Translations under genes and position numbers: made by a program
Shown: positions 15,626-23,370 of the stretch, one piece after another
Numbering within the stretch: position 1 is the first letter of the stretch
Layout of the letters: every line of letters starts with the position of its first letter
The notes under the pieces: model-generated
Databases searched by the model: none
Told to the model about the DNA's origin: nothing
What the model saw: the letters and a program-made list of their open reading frames with translations, nothing else
Assembly (NCBI RefSeq): GCF_019492185.1
Contig: NZ_JAICCF010000001.1
Location: 1,550,001-1,614,000 of the forward strand
Direction: 5' to 3'
DNA length: 64,000 nucleotides
DNA from: Chitinophaga rhizophila
GTDB taxonomy: Bacteria; Bacteroidota; Bacteroidia; Chitinophagales; Chitinophagaceae

Positions 15626-17965
15626 TCATAATTGTGCTACCCCTACCCTTAATGCCTTCAGGCCGCTTAAACCCTGAAGATCTTCCAGGTCAAGTTCTTC
15701 CAGGTCATTATTGAGCGTGCCTTTTTCCTGGAGATACTGGATAAATGGCAGATAGTCTTCAATGTCCTTATTATCAAAGTAAATCAGGACGATCTTGTCT
15801 GGCTGGGTTAACCGTTCTTCACTATTACGCAGATGTACCTTGTCAATACGCTTCTTAATCATCTGGTATCGGATGTTATAAGCGCCTTCCACATCAAACT
15901 TCCGCTCATCAGCCCTGAAGCTGATATCAATCGTATGATTATGCACGAAAATGAGCTGAGTGGTGCGTAAAGGCACTGCCATTTCCGGTACCAGGGAAGC
16001 TGTTAGCTGGGCTACTGCTGCCATAGAAGACAGCTGCCAAAGCCGGAGGTTCTTCAGGTGAAAATGATTAAAAGGTTTGTCAGGTGCGAATGATTGTCCG
16101 ATATAGATGTCATACTCCACCCCGTCTGTCCTGAACTTCTCAAAATAGCAGGGGTAAGAACTTTGTAACTGGTCTTTCTGAGCTTCAAAATAGTTATTCA
16201 CTACCGTATTGATCGTCTGCATAGACATTTCCAGCGCATGTTTACTACCGTGCAGATTGCTATTGAACTTCTCGAGTGCAGTCAGGTATTCCTGTAAAAT
16301 CAAACTATTACCATTCTGTTTGGAGATATGTTGCAGATATGGCGTTGTCTCTTCCCTGAAGAAGCCGACCAGTTTATTTTCGTCATTACCATTGAGTTGC
16401 TGCTGACCCAGTACCTCCTTCCATTTGCCGCACTTATAGATCATTTCTTCCTGTAGTACAGTATAGTGTTCTGTCTGCAGCGTTTTTAAAGTGGTCATCA
16501 GTAGTTCCAGATGGGTGTCCAGATCAGATATAATGGCCTTATTTCTTTCAATAGTAGAGTTCCGGATATCCACAGCACCATAAAGCGGATATACTTCATT
16601 GAACTGGATTGTCTCAGCCACTTCGGGTAGACCTTTCTTCCTGTCGCGGAGATAATGCCAGGCTATTTCGTTAAACTTCCATTGTACCGAAGGCTGTATA
16701 GAGGTGAACTTTTCTTTGATGATCGTTTCAATCTCCAGATTAAATTCGTCGATATATACCTCAAACAGCTGAGCAATGGCCGGCAATGCCGGTTCAAGTA
16801 AAGAAACCGTAGTCTCTTCAAAGGTTTCGTCTTCCCAGGTATGCATGGCCAGTACCCCGACCGGCTGCCGGTTATAAAACACAGGTAACAATGCCAGGGA
16901 GCGGACCTTTAACTTACGGAAGTGCTCCAGGAAAGATATTTCCATCTCTTTAGGGCCAAAAAGGTCTCTTGAGAAGAAGGAATTAGGATGAGAGAAGTAC
17001 CCTTTTGCCTGCTTACGGAACACATCCGGTGACAGGCGGTCGCCCCATACCTCGAACAATATGCCTGTGCCTGCCTTTTTATAGCCATATACAGGCTCAT
17101 TATTGATCTTTACCAGCGGAAACAGATCAAACTCTATCTTCTGATTACCGACTATTGTTTTCAGTGAATTAATGACATTCCGGTAGCTGCTCTCGTCATT
17201 ATCAGGGGTACGGGCCAGTCTTACATTCTCTATATTATCTACAGCTTTCTGTACTGTTACGTCAGAGATGGATAATACACATATCCCGCGGAAGCGGAAG
17301 GCAGAAAGCGGCAGTATTTTCTCAAACGCTTCATAGCCGGTATCGTCGGCCATCAATAAGGAAATATCTCCAAAGTTAGGCTCGGGTAATGGGCCCACTG
17401 GCTCAACGTCCAGAAAGTCGGTATTGATATGTACCTGGTAATACTGCAACAATCCGGTTTCAGGATGTACCCCCGCATGGTATTGCTCTGTTTTAACAGA
17501 CATACGAAGGTTATACAACCGTTGCAGAATGAAAGAATACAACAACTGCAATCTGTCTTTATGGTAGGCCTCAGGGGATTTAGGGTCTTTCTCCCTGTCA
17601 TGTTCGCCTACTTTACTTTCCAGTAGTTGAAATAACAGTTCAGTACCGTAAAATACCTGTGGCTGGAATGGGAAGCTTAATCCCCAGGCCAGATCGCCCT
17701 CGTCAGCCAGGGGCGGAGAAAGACACACATATAGCAATTCCAGCAATTCGGGATACTGATTGACTTCCTCCAGGGAAATGTCCTTTTCGCGAATATTGTA
17801 TTGATCAAAAAGCTCGAGCGCTTTAGTATATATACCAGCCTTGGCCGTTCTTTCCCCTGCCACTCTTTTACGGAGATAATCTATGAAGGGCCGGAAAGAT
17901 ATGGCCGCGTCCAGTTCAAGTGGTATAACCACTTCACTGGAGAGGTCCAGTATGTTATTTTTCAT
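15626..17965 (-). CDS. Large GAF-domain signalling protein with a cyclase-like motif
   Basis: 779 residues, no signal peptide or membrane segment. A GAF-like region is visible around residues 335-420 (FFSRDLFGPKE...RSLALLPVFYNRQPVGVLAMHTW). Near residue 467 the sequence YGAVDIRNST resembles the metal-binding beta1 segment of class III nucleotide cyclases (FxDIxxST), but I cannot find the transition-state Asn/Arg pair, so it is probably not an active cyclase. A long helical stretch follows (about 470-600), and then a C-terminal alpha/beta region. It has its own promoter box and lies upstream of the AraC gene. Its role is unknown; intracellular sensing is the best guess. Confidence 0.7.
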   Translation of the reverse strand: MKNNILDLSSEVVIPLELDAAISFRPFIDYLRKRVAGERTAKAGIYTKALELFDQYNIREKDISLEEVNQYPELLELLYVCLSPPLADEGDLAWGLSFPFQPQVFYGTELLFQLLESKVGEHDREKDPKSPEAYHKDRLQLLYSFILQRLYNLRMSVKTEQYHAGVHPETGLLQYYQVHINTDFLDVEPVGPLPEPNFGDISLLMADDTGYEAFEKILPLSAFRFRGICVLSISDVTVQKAVDNIENVRLARTPDNDESSYRNVINSLKTIVGNQKIEFDLFPLVKINNEPVYGYKKAGTGILFEVWGDRLSPDVFRKQAKGYFSHPNSFFSRDLFGPKEMEISFLEHFRKLKVRSLALLPVFYNRQPVGVLAMHTWEDETFEETTVSLLEPALPAIAQLFEVYIDEFNLEIETIIKEKFTSIQPSVQWKFNEIAWHYLRDRKKGLPEVAETIQFNEVYPLYGAVDIRNSTIERNKAIISDLDTHLELLMTTLKTLQTEHYTVLQEEMIYKCGKWKEVLGQQQLNGNDENKLVGFFREETTPYLQHISKQNGNSLILQEYLTALEKFNSNLHGSKHALEMSMQTINTVVNNYFEAQKDQLQSSYPCYFEKFRTDGVEYDIYIGQSFAPDKPFNHFHLKNLRLWQLSSMAAVAQLTASLVPEMAVPLRTTQLIFVHNHTIDISFRADERKFDVEGAYNIRYQMIKKRIDKVHLRNSEERLTQPDKIVLIYFDNKDIEDYLPFIQYLQEKGTLNNDLEELDLEDLQGLSGLKALRVGVAQL

Positions 17966-17990
17966 GTGCAGTTACTTTGGCGGATTACCA

Positions 17991-17998
17991 CAAATTTA
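17991..17998 (-). promoter_or_regulatory. Bacteroidota -7 promoter box (TAAATTTG on minus strand)
   Basis: Exact TAnnTTTG match on the minus strand, 25 bases upstream of the GAF-protein ATG. Confidence 0.5.
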
Positions 17999-18056
17999 AT
18001 GAACATACGTAAGAACCGGGGTACCTGTATCTCTAGCTGGCTGAATACTTATGTCA

Positions 18057-18440
18057 TTATGATCGATCCTTAAATATTGTTTCAAGGAGTATGCCAGCAG
18101 GAGTACGCAGGAAGATGCGGCGCACTCCTATCTCGGGTAAGTCTTTTACCGAAAATCGTATGCCCAGGTTGGTAAGATGCTGCCTGAAGGCCTCATAATC
18201 ATCCAAGACAAAGGCCGTATGGTCAATAGCCTCTGCGGGCTGCTGTCCGTTTCTCTCATAGTCAGCAGTTGCAGCTATGAGATGAATCAGCGGGGCGTCT
18301 TTCCAATACAGCCAGTACCCCCTAATCGTTCTAGCTATAGATTCTGGCCGGGGCCCTTCCCGTAGCCCAAAAACGCTGATGAGAAAGTCCCTTGGTTCCT
18401 CCAGCTGATCCGTTCTGATGGTAGTATGATCTATATGCAT
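18057..18440 (-). CDS. VOC (glyoxalase/bleomycin-resistance fold) protein
   Basis: 127 residues with two beta-alpha-beta-beta-beta repeats. MHIDHTTIRTDQLEE at the start and IDHTAFVLDDYEAFRQHL in the middle are the paired first strands with metal-ligand His residues, and the C-terminal LRTPAGILLETIF provides the final Glu ligand. Metal-dependent lyase, dioxygenase or binding functions are all possible. It is on the same strand as the GAF protein with a 91-base gap that holds that gene's own promoter, so it is likely a separate unit. Confidence 0.85.
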   Translation of the reverse strand: MHIDHTTIRTDQLEEPRDFLISVFGLREGPRPESIARTIRGYWLYWKDAPLIHLIAATADYERNGQQPAEAIDHTAFVLDDYEAFRQHLTNLGIRFSVKDLPEIGVRRIFLRTPAGILLETIFKDRS

Positions 18441-18774
18441 AATTAATCTGGTTTATCCTTATCATGCAAAATTCGCGCATATAAAGCCTTTTCCTGGCAA
18501 ATAGCGACTAACCTGTACAGATTGTAGCAATTTGGTTAAACGGGCTATCAGCAGCAATAGCTGGAAATTACGCGTATTTGCTATAAGTCTCTATACCATT
18601 AAGGCAAATGATTATATATCAACTCGCTGCTTTCATCAAAAACATACAATAAGCGAGGCTGCTCAATACGTTGAGACAGCCTCGCTTATTGTATGAATTT
18701 CGGCTATAGTATGTCCGGATTAATAGCGAACAGATACCAAACGCCGGTTAGTTTAACGCTAAGTATTACCGATA
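18441..18774. other. Intergenic region between divergent-ended units
   Basis: Contains the hairpin at 18644-18694 and the upstream region of the VOC gene. No other ORF or repeat seen. Confidence 0.5.
18644..18694 (-). terminator. Intrinsic terminator of the sigma-factor operon
   Basis: 18-bp perfect outer stem (18644-18661 with 18677-18694) and a 5-bp inner stem separated by one bulged base. On the minus strand it is followed by a T tract (GTATGTTTTT). Confidence 0.85.
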
Positions 18775-19884
18775 TTAAAAGCTCTGAATCAACCTGACGC
18801 CTGGAGTTACTCCTCTGAAAAACTCATGAAAGTAAACTACCGGCTCAATCTTCGTCTTTCCTTCAAACACTGACATCCTACCAAGTCCTACCCGGAAAGA
18901 CTGCTTTTCAAAGTAGTCTCCACTACGGTGTACCAGGTATCCTACTGAGCATATAAATTGCAGATAGGGTTCTTTCCTGGTTTCCCTCTTTCGGGCATCT
19001 CCTACGCCATACACCAGTGTTACAAAATCATTCCTGTAAGTCTTTAGTTTACCTTCACTATCCCTGCCGAAAAAGAAGTTAGGCTCCCAGTAAGCGCCAA
19101 ATTCATGTACGCGCCGCCCGGTTCCAAACATGGTTCCTGCTATTACAGTTGCACCTAGTGTAAATGAAGGCACAAAGTAATTCTTATAGTTCTGGACATT
19201 CACCGAGCCACTCAGTAACAGGTAATCTCCCTGTCCGCTAATACAGCCGCGTGCCATCCGGGATGAAATAGTATAGTCCTTTCGCAGGTGCATCATACCT
19301 TTATCATCTTTTACCCAGTCGCTATACATGTTTTGCTTTAGGCTAACCAGCTTTGCCTGTAGTTGCCCATTGGTATATCCGGCCAGGTCATTTAACTGAT
19401 TAACGAAGAAACTGATCCTGAAGCGATGTACTTCCTTCTTTCCGGGTACTGGTACCATCCCGATAAAATGGACGGTATCCTGCTCCAGTTTCAGTGCAGC
19501 AACATCACCTTGCTGTACAAGATAACTACTACCCGATGGCCTGAATTGCCGCAACCGGATCTTTTTTGCTGCGGGAGGCTCCATCACATAGTCTATTATC
19601 TTTACTGACAGCTCATCTGTCAGGGAGTCTTTGAGCGGCACGAGATCCCTTAGAAAGAGGTTCAGCAATGAATCAATGTTGCCTACCCTGTCCAGATCCT
19701 TCAAATCTACCAGCTCTATCTGCATCTTACCACCCTTGTCCAACGATATCAGGAAGCGTTTGTTGATCTCCTGCTGTGGAATATCAAAGACCCTGTCTTC
19801 ATTAGATGCAGGCTGCTGATTTTGGGCATACAGCGTCCCTGTGATGCTCGTCAGGAGCATCAGAAAGTAATGTTTCATCTTCAT
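18775..19884 (-). CDS. Secreted protein of unknown function in an ECF sigma operon
   Basis: 369 residues with a Sec signal peptide (MLLTSITGTLYAQ, cleaved near residue 21). The N-terminal third is charged and helical (DLKDLDRVGNIDSLLNLFLRD). The second half is rich in alternating strands (VPSFTLGATVIAGTMFG..., EFGAYWEPNFFFGRD) and ends LIQSF, which suggests an outer-membrane or envelope beta structure. It is the last gene of the ECF sigma and anti-sigma operon, 8 bases after the latter, so it is a likely regulatory target or sensor of that system. I do not recognise the family. Start chosen at 19884; a second ATG at 19878 is equally possible. Confidence 0.7.
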   Translation of the reverse strand: MKMKHYFLMLLTSITGTLYAQNQQPASNEDRVFDIPQQEINKRFLISLDKGGKMQIELVDLKDLDRVGNIDSLLNLFLRDLVPLKDSLTDELSVKIIDYVMEPPAAKKIRLRQFRPSGSSYLVQQGDVAALKLEQDTVHFIGMVPVPGKKEVHRFRISFFVNQLNDLAGYTNGQLQAKLVSLKQNMYSDWVKDDKGMMHLRKDYTISSRMARGCISGQGDYLLLSGSVNVQNYKNYFVPSFTLGATVIAGTMFGTGRRVHEFGAYWEPNFFFGRDSEGKLKTYRNDFVTLVYGVGDARKRETRKEPYLQFICSVGYLVHRSGDYFEKQSFRVGLGRMSVFEGKTKIEPVVYFHEFFRGVTPGVRLIQSF

Positions 19885-19892
19885 TTGATTAT

Positions 19893-20534
19893 CTAGTTTT
19901 TGGGAAGGTTGCTTGTATTGGAGGGTTTATCCGCTACGATCTGACTGGCAAAACCTGCTGGCCCGCTGATCGCTACTTTAAATTGCTTATGTTCAGGATA
20001 TATATAGGTGTTACCTATTACATCTCCGCCCACCTCATTGATGTGTACTACCCGCTTCTTCGGAGGGATGGTAGCTGCAGTTGACTGTATAAGCGGGGAG
20101 TCCTGCCGGGGTACGGCTGCGACCAGTGGCTGAGTAATTGCCAGCGTATCTGATGGAGGTATTACTACAGCATCTGTCATTTTGCTTACTTGTTTTGCCT
20201 TCGCCAGGATAACCGGTACCGGCTTTTCCTGAGCAATGGTATCTGGCGTAATAACAGGTGCAGGCTTGGGCAGGGTTGTACTGTTTACCAATGCAGGTGC
20301 CGGCATTACGGCACGGGACCTGTCTTTGAGCAGGAAAGGCGATATACACAATATCAGTATTACTGCCGCTGCCCACCACCATACCATTTTCCTGGACGCC
20401 CGCTGCTCCGGCAACCTAGGTTGCAGCCTGTTCCAGGCAGCTTCTCTATTGAAAGCTGCATCCCCCGGAAGACCTGAAAGGCCATCCATCTTATCCATCA
20501 GACTATTGCTGCGTTTTTCGTTTTCCATACTCAA
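19893..20534 (-). CDS. Single-pass membrane protein, probable anti-sigma factor
   Basis: 213 residues. An N-terminal cytoplasmic stretch of about 48 residues holds a helix (AAFNREAAWNRLQPRL), followed by one membrane span (WWWAAAVILILCISPFLL, about 50-67) and a Pro/Thr/Ala-rich periplasmic region. The layout matches anti-sigma factors of Bacteroidota, although no zinc anti-sigma HxxxCxxC motif is present. Its start overlaps the end of the sigma gene by 32 bases. An internal ATG near 20498 would avoid the overlap. The periplasmic tail ends in a conserved-looking beta segment (GGDVIGNTYIYPEHKQFKV). Confidence 0.65.
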   Translation of the reverse strand: MSMENEKRSNSLMDKMDGLSGLPGDAAFNREAAWNRLQPRLPEQRASRKMVWWWAAAVILILCISPFLLKDRSRAVMPAPALVNSTTLPKPAPVITPDTIAQEKPVPVILAKAKQVSKMTDAVVIPPSDTLAITQPLVAAVPRQDSPLIQSTAATIPPKKRVVHINEVGGDVIGNTYIYPEHKQFKVAISGPAGFASQIVADKPSNTSNLPKN

Positions 20535-21060
20535 TATTTTGCTGCAAAAGCATTTTCTGCAATAAAGACTTAGCTTTACTTAGCTGTGATTTGGAAGTAC
20601 CTTCCGAGATTCCCAGCAGGGCTGCTATCTCTCCATGGTTCATCCCTTCAATTACATACAGGTTGAAGACTGTCCGGTAACCGGCAGGAAGCTGTATTAC
20701 CAGGTTAAAAATCTCTGCTGCCGAGAGGTTGTCAAGTATGTCTTCCTGCAAAGCCAGCGTTTCTGCTACATGCTCTGATACTATAACAAATGTGTGTTTC
20801 TTACGCAGGAACATGAGGCACTCATTAATCATAATCCGTTTTACCCAGCTGAAAAGTGCTGCGCTCCCCTGATACTGCAATCCTGACAGGGAACTATAGA
20901 ACTTACAGAAGCCGTCCAGCATCAGTTCTTCCGCATCCTGCTCATTCCTGACATAGCGCCGACATACCATGAGCATCCTGCCTGATAATTCATCAAACAG
21001 CCATTTCTGGGCGGCACTACTGCCTTTTTTGGCTTCTTTTATATATTCGGCTTCAGTCAA
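20503..21060 (-). CDS. ECF-type RNA polymerase sigma factor
   Basis: 185 residues with sigma region 2 (LMVCRRYVRNEQDAEELMLDGFCKFYSSL, read as two segments: the -10 binding helix and its flank) and region 4 (LLGISEGTSKSQLSKAKSLLQ, the -35 binding HTH). The only in-frame start before region 2 is TTG at 21058-21060: the upstream frame meets two TAG codons within 30 bases, and the next ATG falls inside region 2. A weak TTG start may keep the level low. It heads the operon with the membrane protein and the secreted protein, a typical cell-envelope signalling cassette. Confidence 0.93.
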   Translation of the reverse strand: MTEAEYIKEAKKGSSAAQKWLFDELSGRMLMVCRRYVRNEQDAEELMLDGFCKFYSSLSGLQYQGSAALFSWVKRIMINECLMFLRKKHTFVIVSEHVAETLALQEDILDNLSAAEIFNLVIQLPAGYRTVFNLYVIEGMNHGEIAALLGISEGTSKSQLSKAKSLLQKMLLQQNIEYGKRKTQQ

Positions 21061-21130
21061 GTAAATGTCCGGTTTATGCTACTATAAATGCAGTTTACTG
21101 AGAAAGGGTTGCCTGGTCAAATAAATTTAT

Positions 21131-21158
21131 TTTGCCGCAAGGCGTTTATCTATCTTTG
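21131..21158 (+). promoter_or_regulatory. Bacteroidota promoter, -33 TTTG and -7 TATCTTTG
   Basis: TTTG at 21131-21134 and an exact TAnnTTTG at 21151-21158 are 16 bases apart. It precedes the ATG at 21178 and rules out the longer start at 21088 for the next gene. Confidence 0.6.
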
Positions 21159-21177
21159 TAGCCATTATCCTATACCA

Positions 21178-22149
21178 ATGTTTTCGAGGTTAAAAAAGAT
21201 CCCGGTACCTTATGTGATCACGGTGGGGTTTGCATTATTTCTAAGACTACTATTTGAAATAAGCATGCTCTCAGCAGTTTTTTCAGTGATGACGATCTCC
21301 TTTTTTGTACTTACGCCCTTTGCCATGGGCGCGTTAACCATTTACTTCTCTGATATTGAGGATGTCAAAAGCCTGCAGTTCAGGATTACCCATCCGTGGC
21401 GTAGTGTATTCATATTCATGCTGGCCACTACAGCCCTTGCTATTGAAGGCTTCCTTTGCTGGGTAATGATACTGCCGCTTTTTATGCTGGGCTCCTCCAT
21501 CGGCGCACTGATTACCGGATACTTTAAATTACGTGGCCACCCACATAACCGGATCTTCGTATCCCTGCTGACATTACTTCCGCTCCTGATAACGCCACTG
21601 GAAAAGCAACTTACCAGAAGCCCTGCTGTTTATAAAGTATATACTTACGTGGATATTCAGGCTGCTAAAGAAACAGTCTGGAGCCATGCAACCAGCGTAT
21701 CCGAAATAAGTCCTGCTGAACATACCGGCTGGCTGACAAACATAATAGGTATACCCCGCCCGGTGAAAGCGGAACTCAACTATGCAGGTATAGGCGCATA
21801 CAGGAAGGGGGTATTTGAGGGCGGACTGACCTTCGATGAAACCGTAACTGACTATGAGCCCGGCCGGAAAATGACTTTTACCATAAAAGCCAATCCATAT
21901 GATATACCTGCCAGTACGATGGATGAGCATATCGTTATTGGCGGACAATACTTCGATGTACTAAACAGCACCTTTGAACTGGAGCAAATGGACAATAATA
22001 TCCAACGGCTGCACCTATATAGTAATTTCCAGCTGACCACCACCTTTAATACCTATGCCAGCTGGTGGGCCGGATGGATCATGAAGGATATCCAGGACAA
22101 TATCTTACACATCATAAAAGGAAGAGCAGAACATGGTAATCAGATATAG
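21178..22149 (+). CDS. Membrane protein with C-terminal SRPBCC-like domain
   Basis: 323 residues from ATG 21178; a longer in-frame start at 21088 would place the promoter inside the gene. About four or five membrane spans lie in the first 140 residues (YVITVGFALFLRLLFE, VMTISFFVLTPFAMGALTIYF, FIFMLATTALAIEG, LLTLLPLLITPL). The C-terminal half (KVYTYVDIQAAKETVWSH onwards) has the beta-helix-grip pattern of SRPBCC/polyketide-cyclase-like domains, which bind hydrophobic ligands. It overlaps the archaemetzincin gene by 17 bases, so the two are coupled. Function unknown. Confidence 0.75.
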   Translation: MFSRLKKIPVPYVITVGFALFLRLLFEISMLSAVFSVMTISFFVLTPFAMGALTIYFSDIEDVKSLQFRITHPWRSVFIFMLATTALAIEGFLCWVMILPLFMLGSSIGALITGYFKLRGHPHNRIFVSLLTLLPLLITPLEKQLTRSPAVYKVYTYVDIQAAKETVWSHATSVSEISPAEHTGWLTNIIGIPRPVKAELNYAGIGAYRKGVFEGGLTFDETVTDYEPGRKMTFTIKANPYDIPASTMDEHIVIGGQYFDVLNSTFELEQMDNNIQRLHLYSNFQLTTTFNTYASWWAGWIMKDIQDNILHIIKGRAEHGNQI

Positions 22150-22732
22150 CCTTCTCCTGATACTATTATGTGTATCAATGTTTGCCTGCAAAGATGCCGG
22201 CACCAGAAGCCGGCCTATACAGGCGACCATTCGCGTGAAGATATTACCGCTTGGCAGAGTGAAAGACATCCAGATAAAGGAGAGCTATGAGGGTATCCGT
22301 AAGATCTATCCGCAGACAGAGGTACTGCCGGCCAGGGACATGCCGGCATTTACGTATTATGAACCCCGCAACCGCAACAGGGCTGACTCACTCATCCGCT
22401 GGATGAGCAGTATGGCCGCCCGCAATGAGATATACGTTGGTATCACTATGCAGGATATCAGTGCTACGAAAGGGAAGTTGGCAGATTATGGCATTATGGG
22501 CCTGGGTTACTGCCCAGGTAGCGCATGTATTGTATCCAGCTATCGTCTGAAGAATAAACAGAATTTCTTTAAACTGGTTATTCATGAACTGGGGCATAAT
22601 ATGGGGCTCTCTCACTGCCCCGTACTCACCTGCTATATGCGGGATGCCAAGGGTGGAGATCCTACTGACGAAGAAAAAGGCTTCTGCCCGAAATGCAGCG
22701 CCTTTCTCCGCAAAAAAGGCTGGAACCTTTGA
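22133..22732 (+). CDS. Archaemetzincin-type zinc metalloprotease, lipoprotein
   Basis: 199 residues. A type II signal peptide ends SMFAC with Cys19 as lipid anchor. The catalytic site HELGHNMGLSHC gives Zn ligands H151, H155 and H161 with general base E152. It continues into C162, C167, M169 and the pair C185/C188, the HExxHxxGxxHCxxxxCxM...CxxC signature of archaemetzincins (family M54), which carry a second structural zinc. Most members are cytosolic, so an envelope lipoprotein form is notable. It overlaps the preceding membrane SRPBCC gene and converges, 2 bases apart, on the LuxR regulator. Confidence 0.88.
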   Translation: MVIRYSLLLILLCVSMFACKDAGTRSRPIQATIRVKILPLGRVKDIQIKESYEGIRKIYPQTEVLPARDMPAFTYYEPRNRNRADSLIRWMSSMAARNEIYVGITMQDISATKGKLADYGIMGLGYCPGSACIVSSYRLKNKQNFFKLVIHELGHNMGLSHCPVLTCYMRDAKGGDPTDEEKGFCPKCSAFLRKKGWNL

Positions 22733-22734
22733 GG

Positions 22735-23370
22735 CTATAACAGTTTATGCTCCACAGCCATCCGGATCAGCAAGGCGACGTTCTTCACTTCAAACTTCTG
22801 CAATAAGCTTTTACGGTGCGTTTCTACTGTCAAAGGACTGAGATGGAGGGTTGCTGCTATATCGGGAGTAGTCTGTCCTTCGGCAATCAGCTGCAATATT
22901 TCTTTCTCTCTCTTGGTAAGTCTGGGAATCCCTTTTAACTCAGCTACGGACGGACGGGACATAATTTCCTTCACAGCCTGGCTGAAGGTCATCTCGCCAT
23001 TTAAGGCCTCCTGTATACATACAATCAGTTCATCGCCTGCAATATTTTTCAGCAGATATCCCGATGCACCTTGCTGTAACATCTGCAATACCATGCTACG
23101 CTCATTATGATTACTAAGCGCCAACACAATAGTAGCAGGGGACAGCTTTTTTATTTCCCGGCATAAGTCAATTCCATTGGTGTCTGGCAGACTAATATCC
23201 AACAGGACTATATCTACACTATGCTGCTCCAGGAATGTAAGAAAGGCAGCGCCGGTAGTGAAGGTGCCTTCAACGGTAATATTCGCTGCATTCTGCAACA
23301 GTTTCTGCAATCCTTCAAGAACAATCAGGTGATCATCCACAATGACCAGCTTAGCACGCTTATCCGACAT
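22735..23370 (-). CDS. NarL/LuxR-family response regulator
   Basis: 211 residues. The receiver domain has the phospho-acceptor Asp in VDIVLLDISLPDTNG, the conserved SNH (Thr/Ser switch) and K in YLLKNI. The C-terminal HTH is LTKREKEILQLIAEGQTTPDIAATL. Its ATG overlaps the end of the sensor-kinase gene by 11 bases, so the two form one TPR-kinase/regulator pair. The target genes are unknown; the short lipoprotein gene on the other side of the kinase is a possible one. Confidence 0.95.
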   Translation of the reverse strand: MSDKRAKLVIVDDHLIVLEGLQKLLQNAANITVEGTFTTGAAFLTFLEQHSVDIVLLDISLPDTNGIDLCREIKKLSPATIVLALSNHNERSMVLQMLQQGASGYLLKNIAGDELIVCIQEALNGEMTFSQAVKEIMSRPSVAELKGIPRLTKREKEILQLIAEGQTTPDIAATLHLSPLTVETHRKSLLQKFEVKNVALLIRMAVEHKLL

